A stretch of DNA of 33,847 nucleotides from the NCBI GenBank assembly GCA_030613055.1, contig JAUWMR010000048.1:1-33847 (forward strand), read 5' to 3'. Shown here one piece after another: positions 1-7,310 of this stretch. The notes under the pieces were generated by a model, which was not told the origin of the DNA, did no database searches, and saw only the letters and a program-made list of their open reading frames with translations. The number at the start of each line of letters is the position of its first letter. The stretch's first letter is position 1. The translations under genes and the position numbers were made by a program. This DNA comes from Desulfobacteraceae bacterium. Its GTDB lineage: Bacteria; Desulfobacterota; DSM-4660; Desulfatiglandales; Desulfatiglandaceae.

Positions 1-140
1 ATATGGGCTGCTAAACAAGGCGATAATAGGCAAAATAGTTAATTGAAATAGAGAGTCAGTGGAAAATTAAGTGACAAATTTTGTCGAGAATTGTCATTTT
101 AATGATATTTTACTTATTGTATGAATAATTCAAAGGTCTC
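1..140 (+). mobile_element. Right end of an IS5-like insertion sequence
   Basis: This stretch has no gene. Bases 129-140 read TTCAAAGGTCTC, the reverse complement of GAGACCTTTGAA. This matches the presumed IS left end GAGACCTTTGCA at 32590-32601 in 11 of 12 positions. Bases 1-84 are identical to 33764-33847, which lie downstream of the transposase remnants, so the stretch reads as the last part of that same element. A short palindrome, GACAAATTTTGTC, lies at 73-85. I infer that an IS copy ends here, just upstream of the first gene's leader. Any promoter for the cluster could lie in this IS end (TTGTCA at 91-96 is a possible -35), but no convincing -10 is seen at the right distance. Confidence 0.6.
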
Positions 141-145
141 ACAGC

Positions 146-215
146 GTCTCGCCAAAGGTGAGACTTTAACAGAAGCGACGTAGTCGCGTCATATAAAATT
201 ACGGAGTAATTTTAT
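146..215 (+). promoter_or_regulatory. Three-hairpin leader with ribosome site in the last loop
   Basis: Three hairpins follow each other before the first gene. The first is 146-153 with 157-164 (GTCTCGCC / GGTGAGAC, loop AAA). The second is 175-179 with 183-187 (GCGAC / GTCGC, loop GTA). The third is a perfect 10-bp stem, 193-202 with 206-215 (ATAAAATTAC / GTAATTTTAT). In the third, GGAG (203-206) starts in the 3-base loop and the AT of the start codon 214-216 closes the stem. The ribosome site is thus shown in the loop while the start codon is paired, which suggests translational control. The same plan recurs before 4822. Confidence 0.6.
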
Positions 216-1173
216 GAAAGCATTGATTACGGGTGGGGCAGGCTTTATTGGTTCGCATTTAGCGGAAAGGCTGCTTGAGCTGGGGAATGAAGTTTTTATC
301 ATTGATAATCTGTGGACAGGCAAGCTTGCCAATATCTCGACGATACAGAATCATAAAAGACTGCATCTGGTCATCGACACAATACTGAATGAGTCTGTCA
401 TGAATGAATTGATTTTCAAGATAGACCATATTTACCACATGGCAGCAGCAGTTGGTGTAAAGAATATTATGGATCACCCGGTGGAGACACTGGATATTAA
501 TGTGAAAGGAACAGAGGTGGTCTTAAGGCTTGCCAACCGGTTCAAGAAAAAGATCTTTATTGCATCGACTTCAGAGATATACGGAAAACACGTTAATCAT
601 GATTTGTCAGAAGATGATAATCGCGTAATGGGGTCTGTAAAAAAACGGCGCTGGGCCTATGCCTGCTCGAAAACATTAGATGAGTTCCTGGCCCTTGCAT
701 ATTTCGATGAGAAGAAACTGCCGGTAGTAATCGGGCGATTGTTCAATACAGTGGGCCCCCGGCAGACAGGCCAGTATGGGATGGTACTTCCAACATTTGT
801 GCAAAGCGCGCTGCTGGGAAAACCGATAGTCGTATATGGAGAAGGAACCCAGACCCGGAGTTTCACACATGTCAATGATGTTGTCGGGGCGATAGCAAGA
901 CTGATGGATGAGCCGACAGCGGAAGGAGATGTCTTTAATATTGGCAACGATAAGGAAGTTGCCATAAATGACCTCGCGCAAAAGGTCAGAGAGATGACAG
1001 GGAGTAGTTCTGAGGTCGAACATATTTCCTACGAGAAGGCCTATGGGCCGGGGTTTGAAGACATGGAGCGACGATGTCCCATCATTGAAAAAATAAGGAA
1101 GCTAATAGGATTTGAGCCGTCTTATGATCTTGAGGCAATCATCCAGAGCGTAATTGACTATTTCAAGAAATGA
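214..1173 (+). CDS. NAD-dependent sugar-nucleotide epimerase/dehydratase (extended SDR)
   Basis: A 319-residue extended short-chain dehydrogenase of the nucleotide-sugar type. The NAD-binding loop GGAGFIGS is at residues 7-14 and the catalytic pair is Y149 and K153 (YACSK), with the substrate-side STSEIYG at 118-124. Length and motifs fit UDP-glucuronate decarboxylases, UDP-hexose 4-epimerases and 4,6-dehydratases. The sequence alone does not separate these, so no symbol is given. It is cytoplasmic and acts on a UDP-, GDP- or dTDP-sugar. The start is set by GGAG seven bases upstream. It is the first gene of the cluster and is followed after 10 bases by a uronic-sugar oxidoreductase/acetyltransferase fusion, so it may supply or interconvert the precursor of that sugar. 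Confidence 0.85.
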   Translation: MKALITGGAGFIGSHLAERLLELGNEVFIIDNLWTGKLANISTIQNHKRLHLVIDTILNESVMNELIFKIDHIYHMAAAVGVKNIMDHPVETLDINVKGTEVVLRLANRFKKKIFIASTSEIYGKHVNHDLSEDDNRVMGSVKKRRWAYACSKTLDEFLALAYFDEKKLPVVIGRLFNTVGPRQTGQYGMVLPTFVQSALLGKPIVVYGEGTQTRSFTHVNDVVGAIARLMDEPTAEGDVFNIGNDKEVAINDLAQKVREMTGSSSEVEHISYEKAYGPGFEDMERRCPIIEKIRKLIGFEPSYDLEAIIQSVIDYFKK

Positions 1174-1183
1174 GGTTGAAAGA

Positions 1184-2767
1184 ATGACTGGTCAGATTAA
1201 AATCGCTGTTGTGGGCGCGGGGTACTGGGGCAGGAATCTGGTTCGGAACTTTGATTCTTTAGGCTCTTTGGGTGCTGTCTGTGATAGCCGCAGGGATGTG
1301 CTTCAGGAGTTTGCAAAGACATATCCTGATGCCTATTCAACTGATTCCTTTCAGTCTATTTTAGATAATGCATCTTTTGAGGCATTAGCTATATCCAGTC
1401 CTGCTGAAATGCATTATCCAATGGCAAAAGAAGCGCTTTTAGCCGGCAAGCACGTATTTGTAGAAAAGCCCATCGCCCTTCACGAGGAGGAAGGCCTTGA
1501 ATTGCATAAACTGGCAAGGGAAGGAAAAAGAGTACTGATGGTGGGACACCTTCTTCGGTACCATCCGGCCATTATTAAACTTGAACAGTTAGTATCAGAC
1601 GGCGAGTTAGGAAAGATTCAATATATCTATTCAAACCGTTTGAATTTAGGAAAGATAAGGAGGGAGGAAAATATACTCTGGAGCTTTGCACCCCATGACA
1701 TCTCTGTGATTCTTTCCTTAACAGGCGAAATGCCGGAGCATGTTATCAGCACAGGCGCTCGCTATCTTCACCCGCAGGTAGAAGATGTTACTCTGAGCAG
1801 TCTGTCTTTTCAGTCCGGGATCAGGGCCCATATTTTCGTGAGCTGGCTTCATCCCTATAAGGAACAGCGGTTAGTTGTGGTTGGGGATAGAAAAATGGCC
1901 GTGTTTGACGATGTGGAACCGGAGGATAAGCTTCTACTTTACCCACACCGGATAGAATGGAAAGACCACATTCCAGTTCCAAGCAAGCAGGCAGCGGAAA
2001 AGGTCTCCATCGAGAAGACTGAACCGCTTAAGGAAGAATGCCGGCATTTTCTGCATTGCATTACCAATGGCCTGAAACCCAAAACAGACGGGGAAGAGGC
2101 CCTCATGGTTCTGAGGGTACTTGAGATGTGCCAGCAGTCCTTAGAGAACGAAGGCAAACCTGTTTCATTAAAAGTTCTACAAGATGACAAACAGCGGCGG
2201 AGCTTTTTTGTTCATGAAACGGCAGTTATTGACCCGGGGTGTCAGGTAGGGAATGAGACAAAGATATGGCATTTTTCCCATATAATTAAAGGAAGCAGGA
2301 TCGGCAAGGGCTGTAGTATTGGACAGAATGTCATGATTGGGCCGGATGTGACGATTGGGGACCGGGTGAAAATCCAGAATAATGTCTCTGTATATCCGGC
2401 CGTTACTTTGGAAGATGGTGTGTTTTGTGGCCCCTCTATGGTTTTTACGAATGTTTTTAATCCGAGAAGCTATGTCCCGAGAAAGGATGAGTTTCGATCC
2501 ACTTTAGTCCGGGAGGGAGCTACCTTAGGGGCAAATTCAACCATTGTGTGCGGGCATACAATTGGACGATTCGCATTTGTCGGAGCAGGGGCTGTAGTGA
2601 TTGAGGATGTCCCCGACTTCGCCCTTGTGGCCGGGAATCCGGGAAAAGTCAAGGGATGGATGTGCCGTTGTGGAATCCGTCTGCACTTTGATGGAAAGAA
2701 CGCCACGTGCGATGTATGCGGTTTAAGGTATCAAAAAAAAGGGAACACTGTATTCGAACTCGAATAA
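1184..2767 (+). CDS. Fused Gfo/Idh/MocA dehydrogenase and hexapeptide N-acetyltransferase (WlbA-WlbB type)
   Basis: A 527-residue two-domain protein. Residues 1 to about 330 are a Gfo/Idh/MocA oxidoreductase (GAGYWG near 11-16, EKP at 94-96). From about 345 it is a left-handed beta-helix acyltransferase with repeated I-G-x-x hexapeptides, ending in a four-cysteine ribbon (CRCG and CDVCG). The two halves correspond to the separate proteins WlbA/WbpB (UDP-GlcNAc-uronate 3-dehydrogenase) and WlbB/WbpD (3-N-acetyltransferase), which build UDP-2,3-diacetamido-2,3-dideoxy-uronates. The aminotransferase between those steps (WbpE) could be one of the DegT genes here. A longer TTG-initiated reading at 1154 overlaps the previous gene. 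The ATG at 1184, behind GAGG, is preferred. The family match is good, the exact substrate is inferred. Confidence 0.85.
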   Translation: MTGQIKIAVVGAGYWGRNLVRNFDSLGSLGAVCDSRRDVLQEFAKTYPDAYSTDSFQSILDNASFEALAISSPAEMHYPMAKEALLAGKHVFVEKPIALHEEEGLELHKLAREGKRVLMVGHLLRYHPAIIKLEQLVSDGELGKIQYIYSNRLNLGKIRREENILWSFAPHDISVILSLTGEMPEHVISTGARYLHPQVEDVTLSSLSFQSGIRAHIFVSWLHPYKEQRLVVVGDRKMAVFDDVEPEDKLLLYPHRIEWKDHIPVPSKQAAEKVSIEKTEPLKEECRHFLHCITNGLKPKTDGEEALMVLRVLEMCQQSLENEGKPVSLKVLQDDKQRRSFFVHETAVIDPGCQVGNETKIWHFSHIIKGSRIGKGCSIGQNVMIGPDVTIGDRVKIQNNVSVYPAVTLEDGVFCGPSMVFTNVFNPRSYVPRKDEFRSTLVREGATLGANSTIVCGHTIGRFAFVGAGAVVIEDVPDFALVAGNPGKVKGWMCRCGIRLHFDGKNATCDVCGLRYQKKGNTVFELE

Positions 2768-2786
2768 GTTTGGGAGATTTCATACT

Positions 2787-3416
2787 ATGGAAAAAGGATT
2801 TACTGTCTGGTTTACTGGGCTGTCTGGCTCTGGAAAAAGCACTAACTCTTACAGGGTTTATATGGAATTGAAAAGACGGGGTATAAAGGCTGAGCTTCTT
2901 GATGGCGATATTATCCGAACCAATTTTTCACAAGGATTAGGGTTTTCAAAAAACGATAGAGACATAAATATTCGCAGGATAGGTTTTGTTTCGTACCTGC
3001 TTAACAAAAATGACATCGTCAGTGTTGTGGCCGCTATTTCTCCTTACAGGAAGACAAGACGGCTAAATCGGGACTTGTTAGGCGATTATGTGGAAGTGTT
3101 TTGTGATTGCCCCATAAATTTTTTAGAGAAGAGAGATCCCAAGGGGCTGTACAAAAAGGCAAGGTCCGGTGAAATAGCCAACTTTACAGGTATCTCCGAT
3201 CCTTACGAGGCGCCTGAGAATTCCGAAATTATTTTAAAGACGGCTTATGAGTCAGAGGATGAATCCTTTGAAAAGGTTATGTCCTACCTTGAGTACAATG
3301 GGTATGTCCTTCCTGATTCAGAATGTACGCTTTGTGATTATTCGGAAAGTGAAGAGAAAGAGATTAAGGAACATCTTGCTTCTCTTGGATTTGCAAACAG
3401 GATTACGGAGATTTAG
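2787..3416 (+). CDS. cysC: Adenylylsulfate kinase (APS kinase)
   Basis: APS kinase makes the sulfate donor PAPS from adenosine 5'-phosphosulfate and ATP. The 209-residue protein has the P-loop GLSGSGKS (11-18), the DGD of the APS site (39-41) followed by R44, and FSKNDRDINIRR (53-64), all diagnostic of CysC. It is slightly longer than most CysC proteins because of an acidic tail carrying CTLCDY near residues 181-186. GGGAG precedes the start. No ATP sulfurylase or sulfotransferase is recognisable in the window. A role in sulfating the glycan is therefore only suggested by position, and general sulfur assimilation is the alternative. Confidence 0.88.
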   Translation: MEKGFTVWFTGLSGSGKSTNSYRVYMELKRRGIKAELLDGDIIRTNFSQGLGFSKNDRDINIRRIGFVSYLLNKNDIVSVVAAISPYRKTRRLNRDLLGDYVEVFCDCPINFLEKRDPKGLYKKARSGEIANFTGISDPYEAPENSEIILKTAYESEDESFEKVMSYLEYNGYVLPDSECTLCDYSESEEKEIKEHLASLGFANRITEI

Positions 3417-3519
3417 CAAATAGGTATTAGTTCACCACGGAATTATACTGAATTATCAATAGACCCCGTTTCATCTGTCAGGATAAAACCCCAAATTCGT
3501 TTTCTGCAACTCTATACAA

Positions 3520-4740
3520 ATGACACGAATCATCCCTTACGGCAAGCAGAGCATTAGTGAGGAAGATATTGAGGCAGTTTGTTCCGTACTGCGCTCTGAC
3601 TGGCTGACCCAGGGACCCAGGGTCAGAGAATTTGAGGATGCCCTGGCCCGTCAATGCGGGGCCAGGCACTGTATTGCTGTCTCAAACGGCACTATGGCCC
3701 TTCACTTTGCCTGCCTCGCATTGGACATGGCCCCAGGAGAAACAGGACTGACTTCTCCCATTTCCTTTTTAGCCTCTGCCAATTGTATTGCCTACTGTGG
3801 AGGAAGAGCTGATTTTGCGGACATTGATCCAAAAACGTTATGTCTTTCACCCGAGAAGGTAGAAGAATATTGCAAAACCCAAGGAGTGCCCAGGGTTGTC
3901 ATACCTGTGGATTTTGCAGGAGTACCGGCCGACCTGCCTCAATTTAAATTATTGTCAGAGAAATACGGGTTTGCCTTGATTGAAGATGCGGCCCACGCTA
4001 TCGGATCCACATACAAACATGCTGATAAGGAATATGCCTGCGGGTCCTGCGTACATACAGATATGTCCGTTTTATCCTTTCACCCTGTTAAGACCATTAC
4101 AACGGGAGAGGGTGGAGCCATACTAACTAATGATGACAATATTGCTGCAAAACTCAGACAACTTGCAAATCATGGCATAGAAAAAGATCCCATACGATTT
4201 GTCACTTGTCACGTGCCTGCCCCGCGGTACGCGGGGTCACTTGTCTCTCGTAACTCTCCTCCCCCCTGGTATTACGAGATGCATTCGTTGGGGTTTAACG
4301 GTAGAATCACGGATATCCAGTGTGCCTTAGGTCTTTCGCAGTTGAAGCGCCTGGAAACATTCAAGGCAAAGAGACAGGAAATTGCAAGACGATACAATGA
4401 GGCCTTTGCCGAACTGGAGCGGGAGCAGGTTGTTATCCTCCCACCCTGGCCTGCGGGAACTGATCCCTGTTTTCATCTCTATCCCATCAGGCTCGGTCCG
4501 GATTGCCGGATAAGCCGAGATGAACTTTTCCTTGGCCTGCGCGAAAAGGGAATATACTGTCAGGTCCACTATATACCAATTTATCGCCAGCCTTTTTATC
4601 GCCAGAAATATAATTATAACCCTGGTCGATTTCCAGAAGCAGAGAATTATTTTAATTCCTGCGTAAGCCTGCCACTGTTTCCTGATATGGATGATGAGAT
4701 TTTTCAATATATCATAAAATCGTTTTACGATTTTATATAG
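3520..4740 (+). CDS. pseC: UDP-4-amino-4,6-dideoxy-N-acetyl-altrosamine transaminase (PseC)
   Basis: PLP-dependent DegT/DnrJ/EryC1 aminotransferase. PseC adds the 4-amino group to the UDP-4-keto-hexose made by PseB, the second step towards pseudaminic acid. The N-terminus IPYGKQSISEEDIEAV and the later WYYEMHSLGFNGRITDIQ are characteristic of PseC. The PLP lysine is K191 (FHPVKTITTGEGG) and the cofactor-contacting EDAAHA is at 155-160. The protein has 406 residues, longer than usual, because about 20 residues around 227-248 are inserted just before WYYEM. That stretch is encoded by a palindromic repeat (4201-4245). No clear ribosome site is seen before the ATG. The 103 bases upstream hold nothing I recognise. 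Unusually, pseC is separated from pseB by a two-gene cassette. Confidence 0.9.
   Translation: MTRIIPYGKQSISEEDIEAVCSVLRSDWLTQGPRVREFEDALARQCGARHCIAVSNGTMALHFACLALDMAPGETGLTSPISFLASANCIAYCGGRADFADIDPKTLCLSPEKVEEYCKTQGVPRVVIPVDFAGVPADLPQFKLLSEKYGFALIEDAAHAIGSTYKHADKEYACGSCVHTDMSVLSFHPVKTITTGEGGAILTNDDNIAAKLRQLANHGIEKDPIRFVTCHVPAPRYAGSLVSRNSPPPWYYEMHSLGFNGRITDIQCALGLSQLKRLETFKAKRQEIARRYNEAFAELEREQVVILPPWPAGTDPCFHLYPIRLGPDCRISRDELFLGLREKGIYCQVHYIPIYRQPFYRQKYNYNPGRFPEAENYFNSCVSLPLFPDMDDEIFQYIIKSFYDFI
4201..4245 (+). repeat. Palindromic insert with short direct repeats inside pseC
   Basis: A perfect palindrome, CCCCGCG-GTA-CGCGGGG, occupies 4220-4236. It lies between two copies of GTCACTTGTC at 4201-4210 and 4236-4245. 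It falls at a place where PseC proteins normally run directly into WYYEM, and it is translated in frame. GC content is far above the surrounding gene. I infer a small palindromic element or local duplication that the reading frame has tolerated. Confidence 0.6.
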
Positions 4741-4741
4741 C

Positions 4742-4820
4742 GTCCCACCAGAGGCGGGACTTAAAAAAACAACGAAGTTGCGTTTTATAAAACCAGTAAG
4801 CGGGGGGAGCTTATTTTATA
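4742..4820 (+). promoter_or_regulatory. Three-hairpin leader of the nucleotidyltransferase cassette
   Basis: Same plan as the leader at 146-215. Hairpin one is 4742-4749 with 4753-4760 (GTCCCACC / GGCGGGAC, loop AGA). Hairpin two is 4770-4773 with 4777-4780 (CAAC / GTTG). The third pairs 4786-4792 and 4797-4801 with 4809-4820 (TATAAAA, 4-base bulge, TAAGC / GCTTATTTTATA). The loop GGGGGGA holds the ribosome site, and the ATG at 4822 follows the stem directly. The first hairpin lacks a T-run, so it is not a classic terminator for pseC. Confidence 0.55.
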
Positions 4821-4821
4821 T

Positions 4822-5007
4822 ATGCATCCGGAACAAAAACGTATATTTAAGTCAATGACACCCGAACAGAAACTCAAGATTGCACAGAGGCTTTACTTTT
4901 CTGCAAGGGAGTTCAAGGCAGCGGGTTTGCGATCCCATAATCCGGATTGGACAGAGGAAAAGATTCAGGAGAGGCTTCGGGAAATATTTTTATATGCACG
5001 AACATAA
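4822..5007 (+). CDS. Small helical protein upstream of a nucleotidyltransferase, putative antitoxin-like partner
   Basis: A 61-residue, highly charged and probably all-helical protein with no membrane segment or signal peptide. It starts with PEQK and MTPEQK motifs and ends REIFLYART. Its ATG sits right after the ribosome-site hairpin, and its last 14 bases overlap the start of the next gene, so the two are translationally coupled. Small proteins of this kind often precede single-domain nucleotidyltransferases. An antitoxin-like or partner role is inferred from that layout only. It has no evident link to sugar synthesis. Confidence 0.7.
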   Translation: MHPEQKRIFKSMTPEQKLKIAQRLYFSAREFKAAGLRSHNPDWTEEKIQERLREIFLYART

Positions 5008-5560
5008 TCTATTTCAAATTTTTATCAGCCGCCTAAATGGGGCAAAAGTAAAGTACATGGTTACAGGGGCGGTCGCGTGTATTATTTATGGAGAGCCGCG
5101 CTTGACACACGATATTGATATGGTCATAGAGTTGAATATGGAAGATGCTGAAAAGATAATTGAGACTTTCCCCTCTGAAGAGTTTTATTGTCCACCCTCT
5201 GAAGTAATTAAACTGGAAATCAGACGATCACTACATGGTCATTTCAACCTTATTCATCATAATACAGGTTTTAAAGCTGATGTTTATCTTTTGGGTGAGG
5301 ATGAACTTCATCATTGGGCTATGTCGAATCGAAAGAAATATTTTATGGAAGGAGATCCTATATGGTTGGCGCCGCCCGAATATGTCATTTTACGGAAATT
5401 GCAGTACTATCATGAAGGCAAATCAGAAAAGCATTTGAAAGATATTGCAGGCATGATAGAGATTTCTTCAGATATAATAAAATTTGATCAGCTTCAGGAA
5501 AAAATCATGGGCCATGGCCTGGAATCAGTATGGCAAAAGGCCAGAAAGATGACCGGATAA
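4994..5560 (+). CDS. Nucleotidyltransferase-fold protein (AbiEii-like)
   Basis: A 188-residue protein with a nucleotidyltransferase signature near the N-terminus: a GAVACIIYGEPRLTHDID segment in which the D-I-D supplies the metal-binding aspartates. The fold is shared by AbiEii/MNT-type toxins and related proteins of unknown function. A longer in-frame reading exists from 4880, but it runs out of frame across the upstream gene. The ATG at 4994 overlaps that gene's end by 14 bases and is the better start. It forms a two-gene cassette with the 61-residue protein, inserted between pseC and pseB, and probably acts as a maintenance or defence module. Catalytic activity and toxicity are not shown by the sequence. 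Confidence 0.75.
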   Translation: MHEHNLFQIFISRLNGAKVKYMVTGAVACIIYGEPRLTHDIDMVIELNMEDAEKIIETFPSEEFYCPPSEVIKLEIRRSLHGHFNLIHHNTGFKADVYLLGEDELHHWAMSNRKKYFMEGDPIWLAPPEYVILRKLQYYHEGKSEKHLKDIAGMIEISSDIIKFDQLQEKIMGHGLESVWQKARKMTG

Positions 5561-5585
5561 AATCTCGACGTGTCGAGATTTTATC
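5556..5585 (+). repeat. 30-base perfect palindrome between the cassette and pseB
   Basis: GATAAAATCTCGAC (5556-5569) is followed after GT by its exact reverse complement (5572-5585). The stem includes the stop codon of the nucleotidyltransferase gene and ends 23 bases before the pseB ATG. There is no T-run, so a simple terminator is unlikely. It could be an operator, an mRNA hairpin affecting pseB translation, or a boundary mark of the cassette. Confidence 0.7.
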
Positions 5586-5608
5586 AAGCGAAGCGATGGA
5601 GTGAAACG

Positions 5609-6601
5609 ATGTTTAATGATAAAATTGTATTAATTACCGGCGGGACCGGATCGTTCGGCAAAAAGTGTACGGAGATTATTTTAAAGAGATACAAGCCCAA
5701 AAAGCTTATTATTTTCAGCCGGGATGAGTTGAAGCAGTGGGAGATGGCCCAGCAGTTTCCAGATACCAGATATGGCTGTATGAGGTATTTTATTGGTGAC
5801 GTTAGAGACAAAGAGCGACTGAACAGGGCATTCCAGGGAGTGGAATATGTTATCCATGCGGCCGCCCTGAAACAGGTACCGACTCTTGAATACAATCCAT
5901 TTGAAGCGATTAAGACAAATATAATAGGTGCCCAAAATGTTATAAACGTGGCCATTGATCAGGGTGTAAAAAGGGTCCTTGCCCTGAGTACTGATAAGGC
6001 TGCCAACCCAATAAATCTTTACGGTGCAACAAAACTCTGCTCGGACAAGCTTTTCATTGCTGGTAATTCCTATACCAAGAGGGACGGTACCATCTTCAGC
6101 GTGGTTCGTTATGGAAATGTCGTAGGCAGCAGGGGAAGTGTTATTCCATATTTTGAGAATCAGCGTGAAACGGGTACACTGCCGATCACCGATCCGCGAA
6201 TGACTCGCTTCTGGATTACCCTTGATCAGGGCGTCAATTTCGTTCTCGAATGCATGGAGAACATGGTAGGCGGCGAGCTTTTTGTGCCCAAGATACCAAG
6301 CATGAATATCATGGACCTGGCAAAGGCCATTTGTCCGGACTGCAAGACCGAAATAATCGGTATAAGGTCAGGCGAAAAACTCCATGAGGTAATGATTACG
6401 AGAGACGATGCAAGATTCACGGTTGAATTTGACAAATACTATGTAATCAAACCACAGTTCCGGTATTTCGAAAGGCGCTTTGATAACAGCAAGGGAAAAT
6501 CGGTCCAGGAAGACTTTGAATATAATTCAGGGACAAATACTGTTTTTTTAAGCGTTGAGGAGATGACAGATATCATTAATAATAAAGCGGAGAAGCAGTA
6601 A
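5609..6601 (+). CDS. pseB: UDP-N-acetylglucosamine 4,6-dehydratase, inverting (PseB)
   Basis: First enzyme of pseudaminic acid synthesis, converting UDP-GlcNAc to UDP-2-acetamido-2,6-dideoxy-4-keto-arabino-hexose in the cytoplasm. The 330-residue SDR has the NADP loop TGGTGSFG (10-17), the PseB/CapD-type TDK (128-130) with D129 and K130 as catalytic residues, and Y138/K142 in YGATK. The length fits the soluble PseB class, without the membrane domain of larger CapD-like relatives. The ATG at 5609 is chosen over an upstream GTG at 5570 because GGAGTG lies five bases before it and the GTG falls inside a palindrome. It follows the nucleotidyltransferase cassette and precedes pseF. Confidence 0.9.
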   Translation: MFNDKIVLITGGTGSFGKKCTEIILKRYKPKKLIIFSRDELKQWEMAQQFPDTRYGCMRYFIGDVRDKERLNRAFQGVEYVIHAAALKQVPTLEYNPFEAIKTNIIGAQNVINVAIDQGVKRVLALSTDKAANPINLYGATKLCSDKLFIAGNSYTKRDGTIFSVVRYGNVVGSRGSVIPYFENQRETGTLPITDPRMTRFWITLDQGVNFVLECMENMVGGELFVPKIPSMNIMDLAKAICPDCKTEIIGIRSGEKLHEVMITRDDARFTVEFDKYYVIKPQFRYFERRFDNSKGKSVQEDFEYNSGTNTVFLSVEEMTDIINNKAEKQ

Positions 6602-6614
6602 TATTATTTCATCA

Positions 6615-7310
6615 ATGTCAAAGCGACTCTGTGTAATTCCAGCTCGCGGTGGTTCAAAAAGATTGCCGAGAAAAAACATCCTTTCATTTATGGGAAGGCC
6701 AATTATCCATTATACTATTGAGGCTGCGAAAGACTGTGGCCTTTTTGACCGGATTATAGTCAGTACTGAAGATGAAGAAATAGCTAAAGTAGTTCGAGAT
6801 ACAAATGCTGAAGTGTTGTCACGACCTCCGGGGCTGGCTACAGATGATTCTACAGTAGTTGAAGTCTGCTTGCATGTTTTGGATTGGCTCTGGCAGGATG
6901 GTTTTGTGCCTGATTTTTTGTGCTGTCTATATGCTACAGCTCCGATGCGGACCGCAGAAGATATCAAAAATTCCTTTGAGTTAATGTTATCAAAAAATGC
7001 TACATCAGTAATGGCTGTGACCCATTATCCGATTCCAGCGTGGTGGGCGATGAAACAGGATGAACATGGTCATCTAAGTTTTGTATGGCCGGAGTTTATG
7101 GAAAAATGCGAAAAGGAAATTCCTGAAATGGTTGTGGATAACGGGTCTACATATTGGGCACAAACAAAAATATTTCTCAAAGAAAAATCGTTTTATACAT
7201 CGCGATTAGCCGGTTATGCCATGCCTTTTGAAAGATCGATAGATATTGACACGCCGACTGATCTTAAATTAGCCACATATTTAGCCAGTATTATAGAAAA
7301 GGAATCCTGA
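6615..7310 (+). CDS. pseF: Pseudaminic acid cytidylyltransferase-type CMP transferase
   Basis: Activates a nonulosonic acid with CTP to give the CMP-sugar used by glycosyltransferases. The 231-residue protein has the nucleotide-binding PARGGSKRLPRKN motif near residues 9-21 and CCLYATAPM, which resembles the CCIYATAPF of PseF more than NeuA. It is the only CMP-sugar synthetase in the window, so it may serve the products of all three NeuB-type synthases or only one of them. Its stop codon overlaps the next start (TGATG). PseF against NeuA/LegF is a judgement from short motifs and from the pseB/pseC/pseG context. Confidence 0.85.
   Translation: MSKRLCVIPARGGSKRLPRKNILSFMGRPIIHYTIEAAKDCGLFDRIIVSTEDEEIAKVVRDTNAEVLSRPPGLATDDSTVVEVCLHVLDWLWQDGFVPDFLCCLYATAPMRTAEDIKNSFELMLSKNATSVMAVTHYPIPAWWAMKQDEHGHLSFVWPEFMEKCEKEIPEMVVDNGSTYWAQTKIFLKEKSFYTSRLAGYAMPFERSIDIDTPTDLKLATYLASIIEKES

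Noticed and set aside
4742-4760. Intrinsic terminator after pseC
   Set aside because: The GC-rich hairpin is followed by TTAAAAAAAC rather than a T-run on the + strand, and it matches the first hairpin of the other leader.
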